Assembly (NCBI GenBank): GCA_964551975.1
Contig: CAZKFI010000068.1
Location: 1-12,277, forward strand
Length of the DNA stretch: 12,277 bases
Source of the DNA: REEB426 sp964551975
GTDB lineage: Bacteria > Actinomycetota > Actinomycetes > S36-B12
Direction: 5' to 3'
The position numbers and the translations under genes are program-made. Shown piece after piece: positions 4,916 to 12,277 of the stretch. The notes beneath the pieces are model-generated. The model saw only the letters and a program-made list of their open reading frames with translations. It did no database searches and was not told the DNA's origin. Within the stretch, counting starts at the first letter, position 1. Each line of letters opens with the position of its first letter.

Positions 4916-6236
4916 GGCCCGGTTCCTGGACACGTTCATGGGCTCGACCGCGCACACCAGTTGAGCCTTCGGGCTCAACTCCGTGACGGCACTCGTCTTC
5001 GCTTAGCCCGGCCATCATCGCCACCCACCGCCCCGGAGGTAGCGCTGCCCGCAGGGCGAGATCCAGCAGGATGGCCAATGAGTAGTGCTGGTCTGCCATG
5101 AGAGCACGTTGCAGTGCCATATTGGCGCGGGCCCCATCGCCAGTGAGCCAAACACTGACTGCGGCACAGCAGGCCACCGCCGGTACGTACTCCTCTGGGG
5201 CAGCCCGCAATGCCTGCAAGAAGAGTGGCGCCACGGCGCGCACATCGGGTGCTTGCGCAAGGCTCCATAACACGCAGTCACGTACCCGAATATCCTGCAG
5301 TGCGTGGACCAGTTCGATGGTCTGCGCATCGGTCAGGGATTGCTCCGGTACCGAGGATTCGGTTGCAGCCAACCTTTGTTCACGACCTGAATCCGCGTCT
5401 AGGTTCAGGCCCAGCGTCTGCCGAAGTCGACGAATGTGCTCGGTACGCCAACGTTCCCGGGCGGCCGGTTCAGCGGGTAGGCGTCGCTTCTTGAGCCGCG
5501 GGGCGAGTCTGGCCACGGCAACGCTGTCTGCCGCGAACGATGCCGCTAACTCAGACCGCGAACTCAAGACAGCAACGCCTTCCAGGGCAAAGGCCGCTGC
5601 CACGCTGGTCTGGACCTGCACTGGAACCACCCGGCCTTCAGGTGGGCAGCACCGTTGCTGACAGAGATAGCTCCACCACCGCGTTGCCTGGTTGGAACTA
5701 TCAGGCACTTGAACCATGAGGGCATCCAGCAGGGTCCAGCCCCGCTCAACCACCTCGGCGCGAAGCCCATCCATCAGACGTTGGTGCCCCAGTACACCCT
5801 TCGATTGCCAGTGCTCGTCGAAGACGCAGGCGACCAGGGAGTCGCTGACCGTGGCGTCGGCGGCTGCCAGCACCGCCTGCAGATAGGACCGCGTATCCGC
5901 CGAGGAGGACTCGGGCAGATCTACCCGCTGCGTCAATTGCAATTGACCACCGGATAGCCACACCAAGACCAAGCTCTGGTCCGGCACGAATCCCAGGAGA
6001 AAGGGAATCGCCGCCACGAGTGCGTCAGGGCTAGCCAAACTCATCGACCGTTGTGATGTCGCTACGCGGAGCGTCGCCTGGTGCTGGCCTGGGTACTCCT
6101 GGCCTGAGTACTCCTGGCCTGAGAACGATTGACGTCGTGGATCTTCACGAAATGAGTGCGCGGACATGCCCGAAGGGTCGTCTCCCCCAGCCCTGTTCGT
6201 CCCATGCGCAGGCACTGCTGTGGATGCCGCCTGCAT
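4899..6236 (-). CDS. DUF4192 domain-containing protein
   Basis: This 445-residue protein matches the DUF4192 family, common in actinobacteria and of unknown function. The N-terminal family signature runs from about 67 to 94 (LASPDALVAAIPFLLGFVPDQS). A second one, WWSYLCQQRCCPPEG, lies at 187-201, and the late WLTGDGARANMALQRAL...YSLA stretch is also typical. No signal peptide or membrane segment is seen, so it should be cytoplasmic. The first 55 or so residues are non-conserved and carry a short SGQEY repeat. The start is open: ATG 6236 has no clear ribosome binding site, and ATG 6167 (MSAHSF) has GGAG about 14 bases upstream. It starts 30 bases after the SGNH hydrolase gene ends and is probably co-transcribed with it. 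Confidence 0.9.
   Translation of the reverse strand: MQAASTAVPAHGTNRAGGDDPSGMSAHSFREDPRRQSFSGQEYSGQEYPGQHQATLRVATSQRSMSLASPDALVAAIPFLLGFVPDQSLVLVWLSGGQLQLTQRVDLPESSSADTRSYLQAVLAAADATVSDSLVACVFDEHWQSKGVLGHQRLMDGLRAEVVERGWTLLDALMVQVPDSSNQATRWWSYLCQQRCCPPEGRVVPVQVQTSVAAAFALEGVAVLSSRSELAASFAADSVAVARLAPRLKKRRLPAEPAARERWRTEHIRRLRQTLGLNLDADSGREQRLAATESSVPEQSLTDAQTIELVHALQDIRVRDCVLWSLAQAPDVRAVAPLFLQALRAAPEEYVPAVACCAAVSVWLTGDGARANMALQRALMADQHYSLAILLDLALRAALPPGRWVAMMAGLSEDECRHGVEPEGSTGVRGRAHERVQEPGLGVQP
6085..6128. repeat. 15-bp tandem repeat, about three copies
   Basis: Units tggcctgggtactcc (6085-6099), tggcctgagtactcc (6100-6114) and tggcctgagaacga (6115-6128) lie end to end. On the minus strand they encode the SGQEY-SGQEY-PGQ repeat in the non-conserved N-terminal part of the DUF4192 protein. 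The unit is a multiple of three, so copy-number change would keep the frame. Confidence 0.85.
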
Positions 6237-6266
6237 CAGCGGTTCTGTGGAATCCGAGCGATTGAC

Positions 6267-7109
6267 CTACAACGGGGTCAATGTTGGGCGCTTAGGCGTT
6301 ACACCGTCGCCTGACGACGTCCCTTGCACTCGACGTACCAGCCAGGGGCCTAGGTACGCACCAACCCACTGCGCATTGCTCGCCACACGCCGATGCAACC
6401 GAAGGGGGTCTACCGGTAGCGGAGTACGCCAGGCGTCGTCGTTCAGCCCTAGGGCTTGGAGCGCCGCGGCAGCCGCGACCGCATGGCCACTCGGAGACAG
6501 ATGCAGCCGATCCGCCGACCAGAAGCGATCTTCATCGAAGACTGCAACACCCCAAAAGTCCACCAGGTAGCAGCCGTAGTGGCGTGCGATCGCTCGTGTT
6601 GCGCTGTTGAGCTCACGAAGCCGCTGCTGCACCAAGCCCATCACCTTGGAGCGACGCGCGGGATCACCAAAGGCAAAAAGCAAGACGTCGCTCCCCGCTG
6701 CGCGTAGTGCCCGCACGCTCTCTTCGACCTGAGTGGCTACCGCCCCGGCATCGAAGTGGCGGCGCAGTGCATCGTTGACGCCCATACCGAGTGAGACAAG
6801 GTCGGGTTGCATTGCGAGCGCGCCTGGCAGCTGTTCTTCACGCACCTGGGCAGCAAGGCGTCCGCGAATGGCGAGGTTGGCGTACTGCAGATTCGGCTGC
6901 TGCCGCGCCAGGTGTTCTGCAACGCGGTCGGCCCAGCCGCGATGCCGGCCATCGGGGCCGAGCTCATCATCGAGTCCCTCGGTGAAACTGTCACCGAGGG
7001 CAACGAAGGTGTTCCACGGTCGAGGCTCGCTCGCGATGCGCCCCGGCCGATTCGCAGTCGCCTGCACGCTGCTCATGGCGAGCATGCCGCGTAGTTCGTG
7101 ACGGTCCAC
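6267..7109 (-). CDS. SGNH/GDSL-family hydrolase
   Basis: This 280-residue protein has all four SGNH blocks: GDSFTEG with the nucleophile S41, the glycine in AIRGR (G83), GVND with N112, and DRLHLSPSGH with D200 and H203 as the rest of the triad. These enzymes are esterases, lipases or acyl-carbohydrate esterases; the substrate is not readable. No signal peptide is seen, so it acts in the cytoplasm unless exported another way. The C-terminal PWLVRR...SSGDG..PK tail is shared by a distinct actinobacterial group, so the protein looks full length. The GTG at 7109 lies six bases after the upstream gene ends; ATG 7085 and ATG 7076 are alternatives and none has a strong ribosome binding site. It is the middle gene of a three-gene minus-strand run. 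Confidence 0.9.
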   Translation of the reverse strand: MDRHELRGMLAMSSVQATANRPGRIASEPRPWNTFVALGDSFTEGLDDELGPDGRHRGWADRVAEHLARQQPNLQYANLAIRGRLAAQVREEQLPGALAMQPDLVSLGMGVNDALRRHFDAGAVATQVEESVRALRAAGSDVLLFAFGDPARRSKVMGLVQQRLRELNSATRAIARHYGCYLVDFWGVAVFDEDRFWSADRLHLSPSGHAVAAAAALQALGLNDDAWRTPLPVDPLRLHRRVASNAQWVGAYLGPWLVRRVQGTSSGDGVTPKRPTLTPL

Positions 7110-7115
7110 ATGGGG

Positions 7116-8189
7116 TTACACCGACGCTTGCGTCTGCCCACCAGAGAGTCGACGGTGGGCGGTCCGGTACCACAGCACCAGAGCCAGGATTCCGATGATG
7201 ATCTGCGGAACATAGGAACAGGCGCGCCAGACCAGGTCCCCAGCGGTAGCGACCCCAGGGGCAACGCCGAACTGCGTCATGATCGCGATCATGATCGCGT
7301 CAACGGTGCCGAGGCCACCTGGCGTAATCGGGATCATGAGGCCGAGCTGAGCGATGGCAAATGCCGCAAAGACCACCGTGAATGAGGTGCCCTCAGCGCC
7401 CCAACCCTCGATTCCCCGGATGGTCACATACAGAATCAGGAACTGCGTCAACGACACAGCAACCTGCGCTCCGGTGATGGCCAGCCAGCGCCGAGCGAGC
7501 ATGTCGGCCATATCGGAGCGGAAGCGTTGCACCGGCCCCAGAACATCAACCTTCTGCAACGGCTTGATCCAACGACCCAGGCCGTGGCAACAGCGGTTGC
7601 CGAGGTTGCCGATGGCCGTTGCCAGTCTCGGAGATCGCATGACGAGGATGAAGACGACTACAGCCACGACAAGGACAGCGATGCCGATCAGTGCCGTGCC
7701 GAGGTAAGCGCCCGTGCCTTCACCGGATACTGCGATCGCGGCTACTCCGAAAATGGGTAATCCAAGGGTGACGAAGGTGCTCCACAAACCGACAGCGGTG
7801 ATGGCCGCGGTGGCTGCAGTAGGGGTGATGTTGCGTGTTGCCAACATGCCGAACTGCACCGCAAGGCCGAGTGCCCCACCACCGGGCACACCATTGCTGA
7901 TGGCAAACGCTGCTTGATTCACCTGCTGCGATGGCCAGTAACGCAGTCCGGGGGTTGCTGCCTTGAATGGCAAGCCATATGCCGCGAGATACAGCAGGAC
8001 GGTGAAGGCCACCAAGACCATCGAGGCATAGCCCATGCCCTGCAGTGAGGCCCAAGCCTCGCTGTAACTGCCGATTTGCGGAATGACCTTCCAGAAGATC
8101 ACCACGATCACGGCCAGGCCGACGATGCCGAGGATGATCGACCGTCGAGTGTTCAGGACACCCTGGGTGGCCGGGCCGGGCTGAGTCAC
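7116..8189 (-). CDS. UPF0104 / LPG-synthase TM-domain membrane protein
   Basis: This is an integral membrane protein with about eight hydrophobic segments. It carries the family motif near the C-terminus, AIAQLGLMIPITPGGLGTVDA, and the earlier SNGVPGGGALG. It belongs to the lysylphosphatidylglycerol synthase transmembrane family (UPF0104), which includes flippase-like proteins. The soluble transferase domain of MprF is absent, so lysine transfer to lipid is not expected; lipid or glycolipid flipping is a possibility from the family only. The open frame reaches 8309, but ATG 8309 would overlap the divergent VOC gene and ATG 8276 would abut its start. I therefore prefer the GTG at 8189 (357 residues), though its ribosome binding site is poor. 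It leads the run that continues with the SGNH and DUF4192 genes. Confidence 0.85.
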   Translation of the reverse strand: MTQPGPATQGVLNTRRSIILGIVGLAVIVVIFWKVIPQIGSYSEAWASLQGMGYASMVLVAFTVLLYLAAYGLPFKAATPGLRYWPSQQVNQAAFAISNGVPGGGALGLAVQFGMLATRNITPTAATAAITAVGLWSTFVTLGLPIFGVAAIAVSGEGTGAYLGTALIGIAVLVVAVVVFILVMRSPRLATAIGNLGNRCCHGLGRWIKPLQKVDVLGPVQRFRSDMADMLARRWLAITGAQVAVSLTQFLILYVTIRGIEGWGAEGTSFTVVFAAFAIAQLGLMIPITPGGLGTVDAIMIAIMTQFGVAPGVATAGDLVWRACSYVPQIIIGILALVLWYRTAHRRLSGGQTQASV

Positions 8190-8276
8190 CGGGCAACGAT
8201 GCCATACCCGAGGGGCCCTTGGTCCCGATTGGGGGGCACCGGTTGCGTCCCGAGTGGGGTTCGGCAGGATGCCCAT
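8190..8276. promoter_or_regulatory. divergent intergenic region
   Basis: These 87 bases separate the start of the UPF0104 gene (leftward) from that of the VOC gene (rightward), so promoters for both must lie here or inside the coding ends. I see no convincing -35/-10 pair in either direction. The only clear signal is AGGA (8263-8273 area), about seven bases before the VOC start. Confidence 0.4.
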
Positions 8277-8921
8277 ATGCGCCTGGATCACCTGTCCTAT
8301 GCCTGTCATAAATCGGCTATGGCCGATGTAGTGCAGCGAATCGGGTCGGACCTCGGGGCCTCATTTATGGATGGCGGGCGCCATCCAAGTTTCGGTACGC
8401 AGAACTTCGTTCTCCCCCTAGCCGGACACTGCTATATCGAGGTCGTGGCGGCGCTGGACCATCCAGCCGCAGACAAGGCTCCGTTTGGGCGAGCGGTGCA
8501 ACAGCGGGCCGATGCTGGTGGCGGGTGGCTGGGTTGGGTTCTGGCAGTGGATGACCTGAAGCCCATTGAGCAACGACTCGGTCGTAGCGCCGTGCCGGGC
8601 CGTCGCGTCCGTCCGGACGGCGTCGAACTGACCTGGGAGCAAATCGGAGTCCTGGATCTCATCGACGATCCCCAGTTGCCTTTCTTCGTGCGATGGACCC
8701 AGGAGCCCGCCAAACATCCCGCAGCAACGCCGGGAAACGTTGCCATCGAATCGATCGAGGTCATCGGCGATTCGGGAACAGTGGAAGCGTGGCTTGGTGA
8801 ATCGATCACTGCACCACTTGCCGGAATTCACGTGGAGTGGATGCCATTCGACCCCGAGGGGAATCCGGGCATCTCCGCGGTGACCTTCGCCACGAACAAC
8901 GGCAGTGTGCGAATCGACTGA
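8277..8921 (+). CDS. VOC/glyoxalase-like domain protein
   Basis: This 214-residue protein begins MRLDHLSYAC, the usual opening strand of a glyoxalase-like fold with H5 as a probable metal ligand. E55 in CYIEVV is the probable paired acidic ligand. The segment GGRHPSFGTQNF (33-44) and FVRWTQEPAKHPA are typical of the Glyoxalase_3-like subgroup in actinobacteria. The reaction is unknown; the superfamily includes lyases, dioxygenases and resistance proteins. The ATG at 8277 is chosen because conserved sequence begins there and AGGA lies about seven bases upstream; the frame is open farther upstream but crosses the divergent gene. The AI-2E-type gene follows after 31 bases in the same direction. 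Confidence 0.88.
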   Translation: MRLDHLSYACHKSAMADVVQRIGSDLGASFMDGGRHPSFGTQNFVLPLAGHCYIEVVAALDHPAADKAPFGRAVQQRADAGGGWLGWVLAVDDLKPIEQRLGRSAVPGRRVRPDGVELTWEQIGVLDLIDDPQLPFFVRWTQEPAKHPAATPGNVAIESIEVIGDSGTVEAWLGESITAPLAGIHVEWMPFDPEGNPGISAVTFATNNGSVRID

Positions 8922-8952
8922 AGTGCAGTGCGGCAGGCCCTAGGCTGCCTGG

Positions 8953-10143
8953 ATGCCGAGCACACCAGCACGCAAAGTCACTTCGAGCAGTTCGCCACGC
9001 ACCAGCGCCAGGCGTACGACTGGTTCTACAGAACCAACACGGCAGCGCGGAGCAGTTGCGGATAACACGAAGACTCAGTTGTCCCCCATTCCAGGAACAC
9101 TGCAGACCACGGCAGGCATCACCTGGCGCCTGCTCATCGTGATCGCTGGACTGGTTGTGCTGGCCTTGGCCCTTGGGGCGATTTTCCCGGTGGTTTTCGC
9201 TCTCTTCTTCGCCATGCTCGTGACGGCATGGACGCAGCCAGTGATGAATCTGCTGCACAGGATTATGCCGAAGGTCATCGCAATGATCCTGGCGCTCTTT
9301 GCGATCTTCGTCGCCATCGTCGTCATTCTCACGTCCGTGGTGACCTCAACCATTCAAGAGGGACCCAAGCTCGTGCAATCCATTCAGTCTGGCATCAGCA
9401 TGCTGGAGGACTGGCTGCGAACCGGACCCCTGAAGCTTTCTGATGCCCAGTTCGCGTCACTACTTGACCAGGCTCGTTCGGCAGGTAGTGCAATTGCCAA
9501 AGGCCTCCTCGGCGAAACCCTTGGAGTCTTGGGTTCCCTCGGCACGTTGATCATCGCTGGGTCGGTCTTTATCTTCGGCGTCATCTTTTTCCTGCTCACC
9601 CCCGACAAGGTGTGGGGGTGGCTCATCTCGTGGATGCCAAGGCGCATTCAGGAGCCGGTAGACACCTCTGGTCGCATCGCGGGGGACTCCAGCTCCGGGT
9701 ACACCCGGGGCAGCGTGGTCGTGGCGTTCGGCGGTGCGCTGCTGGTCTTCATCGGGCTGCTCATCCTGCAGGTTCCACTCGCCCCAGCACTGGCAGCGGT
9801 GGTCTTCCTCGGCGCTTTCGTCCCAGTCATCGGCGCACCAATCGCAACGTTCTTCGCTGCAGTCGTGGCACTTGCTGAACGCGGCCCGATCATCGCCTTG
9901 CTGGTCATCGTGCTTACGGTCATTGTTGGTTCATTCGACGGTGACGTACTCCAACCCTTGGTCATGGGTAAGGCCGTAAACCTGCACCCGCTGGCCATCG
10001 TGTTCGCGATTGCAGCCGGTGGAATCGCTCTCGGCATTGTTGGTGCGCTCATCGCCGTGCCAATCGCCGGTGCCATATATGGCGTAGCCAAGTACCTCAC
10101 CGGCCGGGACCCCGAACATCCGTTACCGCAGGCTTCCACCTAG
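8953..10143 (+). CDS. AI-2E family transporter (PF01594-type)
   Basis: This 396-residue membrane protein belongs to the AI-2E transporter family (also called PerM/UPF0118). A hydrophilic, Ser/Thr/Arg-rich N-terminus of about 55 residues is followed by two membrane segments (57-90), one at 109-133, a soluble loop (about 135-190), one at 194-216, and four or more from 255 to 380. Family motifs are FLGAFVPVIGAPIATFFA (285-302), LQPLVMGKAVNLHPLAIV (333-350) and GGIALGIVGALIAVPIAG (356-373). Members export autoinducer-2 or act as sodium/proton or other transporters; the substrate here is unknown and luxS is not in the window. The start ATG 8953 has no strong ribosome binding site. The gene ends four bases from the convergent tag gene. 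Confidence 0.92.
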   Translation: MPSTPARKVTSSSSPRTSARRTTGSTEPTRQRGAVADNTKTQLSPIPGTLQTTAGITWRLLIVIAGLVVLALALGAIFPVVFALFFAMLVTAWTQPVMNLLHRIMPKVIAMILALFAIFVAIVVILTSVVTSTIQEGPKLVQSIQSGISMLEDWLRTGPLKLSDAQFASLLDQARSAGSAIAKGLLGETLGVLGSLGTLIIAGSVFIFGVIFFLLTPDKVWGWLISWMPRRIQEPVDTSGRIAGDSSSGYTRGSVVVAFGGALLVFIGLLILQVPLAPALAAVVFLGAFVPVIGAPIATFFAAVVALAERGPIIALLVIVLTVIVGSFDGDVLQPLVMGKAVNLHPLAIVFAIAAGGIALGIVGALIAVPIAGAIYGVAKYLTGRDPEHPLPQAST

Positions 10144-10147
10144 CTCC

Positions 10148-10705
10148 TCAAGTTGCAGTCTGGTCGCCAAATTCGCATGCAACCAGGTGGTCATTGACCA
10201 CACCACAGGCCTGCATTAGCGCATAGGTCGAGGTTGGACCAATGTGGACGAACCCGCGTTCCTTCAGGCTCTTTGCCAGTGCCGTCGAGTCTGGGGTCTG
10301 GGAGGGCACGTCCTGCAGCCGGTGCGGTCGAGCGCGCCCGGCGTCAAAAAAGCGCCAGATCATGGCGTCAAGTGCGCCAGGGCCCTCGTCATCGCGCAGG
10401 CGTAGATACGCCTGCGCATTTACCACGGTGGCACGAACCTTGGCTCGATTACGAATAATTCGAGGGTCACCGAGAGTCTGCTCGATCCAGTTTCCGTCAC
10501 AGACGGCAAGGCGCTCCGGATCAAAACCCGCGAACACCTCACGCAATGCAGGTCTACGCACCAACACGGTACGCCAGCTCAGTCCAGCCTGAAATGACTC
10601 CAGGCACAGGCGCTCGAACAATGCCTGATCCCCACGAACACTGCGACCCCACTCACCATCGTGGTAGTCACGCAACGGTTCGGCATCGGCCCAAGGGCAC
10701 CGCAC
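10148..10705 (-). CDS. tag: DNA-3-methyladenine glycosylase I
   Basis: Tag removes 3-methyladenine from alkylated DNA, starting base excision repair. The frame is open to 10876, but the conserved protein begins VRCPWAD, so I choose the GTG at 10705, which has AGGG eight bases upstream. This gives 185 residues, the normal family length. The zinc ligands are all present: C3 (RCPW), H15 (YHDGEWG), H173 and C177 (NDHLVAC). The catalytic glutamate is E36 in LESFQAGLSW, the counterpart of E38 in E. coli Tag. The IIRNRAKVRATVVNA stretch is the helix-hairpin-helix region. It starts 13 bases after the UPF0303 gene ends and is last in the four-gene minus-strand cluster. Confidence 0.95.
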   Translation of the reverse strand: MRCPWADAEPLRDYHDGEWGRSVRGDQALFERLCLESFQAGLSWRTVLVRRPALREVFAGFDPERLAVCDGNWIEQTLGDPRIIRNRAKVRATVVNAQAYLRLRDDEGPGALDAMIWRFFDAGRARPHRLQDVPSQTPDSTALAKSLKERGFVHIGPTSTYALMQACGVVNDHLVACEFGDQTAT

Positions 10706-10718
10706 GATGACAGCCCTG

Positions 10719-11192
10719 CTACAACGCGCGTAGGCAGCGGACACCGAGTTGATGGTCCTCCACCTGAGGCAACCCCGAGATGCCAAGGATTCCCACGAGG
10801 CCAACCCCCGTGACGATGATCGGCAGTCCACCACCGGCAGCGACGTAGTCCTGCCGGGGTAGTCCGGTGGCCTCATGGAAATCCAACCCCTGCTCCTCGT
10901 AGCGAACCCGCACCGCGAGAGTTGGTAGCTCGTAGCGGCTCACCACCGCGGCCTTGCGTGCCAGCCAGGAGTCGTTGTCGGCGGTTGACCCAGGTAGCGC
11001 TGCCCGGAATGCAACCCGCGCACCGTGGCGGACTTCAACGGTGATGGCTAGGGCATCCACCATGGCTATCTCGGTCACCGATTGCCCGAGTCGGAGTGCG
11101 TCGCTCAGCGTGAAGGAAGCCCGATGCAATGAGGCGGCTTCCTCCAGCCGCTGGGCGTAGCTCAGGCCACCGGTCAATTCGACAGAAGTCAT
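10719..11192 (-). CDS. UPF0303 / GlcG-HbpS-like heme-degrading domain protein
   Basis: This 157-residue protein matches the UPF0303 group of the GlcG/HbpS (DUF336) superfamily. The signatures are LPGSTADNDSWLARK (66-80) and the C-terminal GLPIIV..GVGLVGILGISGLPQVEDHQL. Database names often read heme-degrading domain-containing protein, but the biochemical role of this group is not settled. There is no signal peptide, unlike secreted HbpS. Its ATG overlaps the TGA of the upstream phosphopantetheinyl transferase gene (ATGA at 11192-11189), so translation of the two is probably coupled. Confidence 0.88.
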   Translation of the reverse strand: MTSVELTGGLSYAQRLEEAASLHRASFTLSDALRLGQSVTEIAMVDALAITVEVRHGARVAFRAALPGSTADNDSWLARKAAVVSRYELPTLAVRVRYEEQGLDFHEATGLPRQDYVAAGGGLPIIVTGVGLVGILGISGLPQVEDHQLGVRCLRAL

Positions 11193-11977
11193 GGCTCAGT
11201 CCAGCACATCGCCTCACCAGTGGTGCACAAGCCGACAATCCACGTCTCATCACTGTGAAGCTGCACAGTCAACTCCCGACCTTCCGGATCGCCTATGCGT
11301 ATCAGCGCGTCGTCGCGTGCCAAGACTGGCCAGCGCGCCAGACTTCCCCCAAGGCCAGTCCGAGCAGCCTTTGCTGCCGATTCCTTCGCCACGAGCAGAC
11401 CTACAGCGCCAAATCGGTCGTCGATCAACGACAGCTCGAATGCGGTGAACACCCGGTTCCAGATCGGTGAGGATCGGTGGCGCGATTCAACGTCGATACC
11501 AATGCCGACCCCCGGGGAATCAACGGCGGCCAGCACAATCCCTGCCGCAGGTGCCATCGGGTCCTCGGACCCATCCCCTGTCATCGGAACCCAGCGAGTG
11601 TGAGTAAGGGAAACCGCGGGTGCGATATCCGTCGGCAGGTTCACCCGCGGAGCACCCTGGGCGTCGACTGTTACTTCGATGTCCGATGCAGATACTGCAT
11701 TGATGCCACGCTCCTGGAGCCAGCAGGCAACCGCCTCCTTGATCGCAACCCGTCCCACAATCCATTCCGCGCGACGAGCTCCCTGCAGTTGCTGCGCAGT
11801 CCGGCACTCGGATTCCACGAGTAAAGACCAGTAGTGCTCTGAGAGTTCATCCCACGCGTTGGGCCAATGCGGTAGCGCCGCACGCCGAATGATGGTCGTC
11901 GACCCCTGGGCCATCGGGATGGACCGTGATTCAGCAGCCGCCCCTAGCCAGGGTTGCGTCAGCGATGACCCCTTCAC
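11189..11977 (-). CDS. 4'-phosphopantetheinyl transferase superfamily protein
   Basis: This enzyme moves 4'-phosphopantetheine from coenzyme A to a serine of a carrier protein, activating it. Magnesium ligands D162 and E164 lie in GIGIDVESR, and E199 in the second motif AKESAAKA (197-204) with K198 and K203. The upstream motif VSLTHT (122-127) and the RAEWIVGRVAIKEAV segment (69-83) are typical of stand-alone Sfp/EntD-like members, and the 262-residue length fits them rather than the short AcpS type. No carrier-protein, PKS, NRPS or fatty-acid synthase gene is in the window, so the partner is unknown. The GTG at 11977 has no clear ribosome binding site; ATG 11914 is an alternative. It follows the ABM gene after 16 bases. 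Confidence 0.9.
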   Translation of the reverse strand: MKGSSLTQPWLGAAAESRSIPMAQGSTTIIRRAALPHWPNAWDELSEHYWSLLVESECRTAQQLQGARRAEWIVGRVAIKEAVACWLQERGINAVSASDIEVTVDAQGAPRVNLPTDIAPAVSLTHTRWVPMTGDGSEDPMAPAAGIVLAAVDSPGVGIGIDVESRHRSSPIWNRVFTAFELSLIDDRFGAVGLLVAKESAAKAARTGLGGSLARWPVLARDDALIRIGDPEGRELTVQLHSDETWIVGLCTTGEAMCWTEP

Positions 11978-11993
11978 GTTCAGTGGAAGCCGC

Positions 11994-12277
11994 CTACGAG
12001 ATCCGGCTGTAGAAACGCAGTTCGGTTGGCTCGCGCATCAAGTCGCCTTCCAACCGCCCCATCGCTGCGACGTGCTCGGAAGACATGTGCGCATCCCAAT
12101 GTTCCTTTGACGACCACTTTTCGATCATCAGCCAGGTGTCCTCCGCGTCGCTGGCGACGACCAGGTCGTACACCTCACAACCAGGTTCGGCCCGGGTAGC
12201 CACCTGCAGGGCAGCCAACGCCTCCGCTGCTCGATCCCGCTCCTGCGACTTGGGCTTGATCACGGCATTGAGGTACA
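11994..12277 (-). CDS. antibiotic biosynthesis monooxygenase (ABM) domain protein, 5' end cut off
   Basis: This is a small single-domain protein of the dimeric alpha/beta-barrel ABM family, with EALAALQVATRAEPGCEVYDL, LMIEKWSSKEHWDAHMSSEHV and the final ELRFYSRIS strand. The frame has no stop to the right edge and reads YLNAVIKPKS before the GTG at 12263. The first beta strand of the fold therefore lies upstream of that GTG, and the true start is outside the window. Members include cofactor-free monooxygenases, heme-degrading enzymes and quinol oxidases. No heme-binding pattern can be assigned by eye, so the reaction is unknown. It heads the visible part of the minus-strand cluster with the phosphopantetheinyl transferase. 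Confidence 0.88.
   Translation of the reverse strand, partial: YLNAVIKPKSQERDRAAEALAALQVATRAEPGCEVYDLVVASDAEDTWLMIEKWSSKEHWDAHMSSEHVAAMGRLEGDLMREPTELRFYSRIS

Noticed and set aside
8076..8276. Upstream extension of the VOC frame
   Set aside because: It lies opposite the UPF0104 coding region; the conserved fold starts at MRLDH (8277).
10141..10150. Shared terminator between the convergent AI-2E and tag genes
   Set aside because: Only four bases separate the stop codons and I see no hairpin with a T-run there in either direction.
10719..10876. Upstream extension of the tag frame (57 extra residues)
   Set aside because: It overlaps the well-supported UPF0303 gene, and the family starts at the RCPW motif with a GTG and ribosome binding site at 10705.
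12261..12263. GTG as the start of the ABM protein
   Set aside because: The frame stays open to the window edge, and the residues before it complete the first beta strand of the fold.

Overview
The window looks like a scaffold from an actinomycete (phylum Actinomycetota), and two runs of ten N suggest a draft or metagenomic assembly. The evidence is moderately high GC, GTG starts, a DUF4192 protein (an almost exclusively actinobacterial family), a SAM-IV type riboswitch, MetX/MetY closest in wording to actinobacterial forms, and a Lys/Ala-rich protein typical of these genomes. The genes are chromosomal housekeeping or accessory genes. I saw no transposase, phage gene, tRNA, rRNA or CRISPR array.

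Layout. Positions 1-94 (minus) hold the start of a Lys/Ala-repeat protein. Positions 219-1055 (minus) encode a secreted PKD-domain protein next to an assembly gap. Positions 1137-4471 (minus) are a run transcribed as metY, metX, ppk2: direct-sulfhydrylation methionine synthesis followed by a PPK2-family polyphosphate kinase. The stretch 4472-4898 has no large gene but is the densest regulatory part of the window: promoter, SAM-IV riboswitch, an overlapping hairpin, an 8-codon polycysteine leader ORF, further hairpins and a palindromic tandem repeat, all in the metY 5' leader. Positions 4899-8189 (minus) hold three probably co-transcribed genes: an UPF0104 membrane protein, an SGNH hydrolase and a DUF4192 protein. 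Positions 8277-10143 (plus) encode a VOC/glyoxalase-like protein and an AI-2E-type membrane protein. Positions 10148-12277 (minus) are a tight cluster: ABM-domain protein (cut by the window edge), 4'-phosphopantetheinyl transferase, UPF0303/HbpS-like protein, and 3-methyladenine DNA glycosylase I.

How it fits together. MetX makes O-acetylhomoserine and MetY condenses it with sulfide to give homocysteine. The leader appears to sense two products of sulfur assimilation: SAM through the aptamer at 4778-4880, and cysteine (charged tRNA-Cys) through an ORF reading M-C-C-C-C-S-C-stop at 4734-4711. The sequence just upstream of that ORF's start can pair with the 3' strand of the aptamer, so the two sensors may be mechanically linked. 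This is the most interesting part of the window. The two sensors are each recognisable from known families. Their stacking and coupling are my inference.
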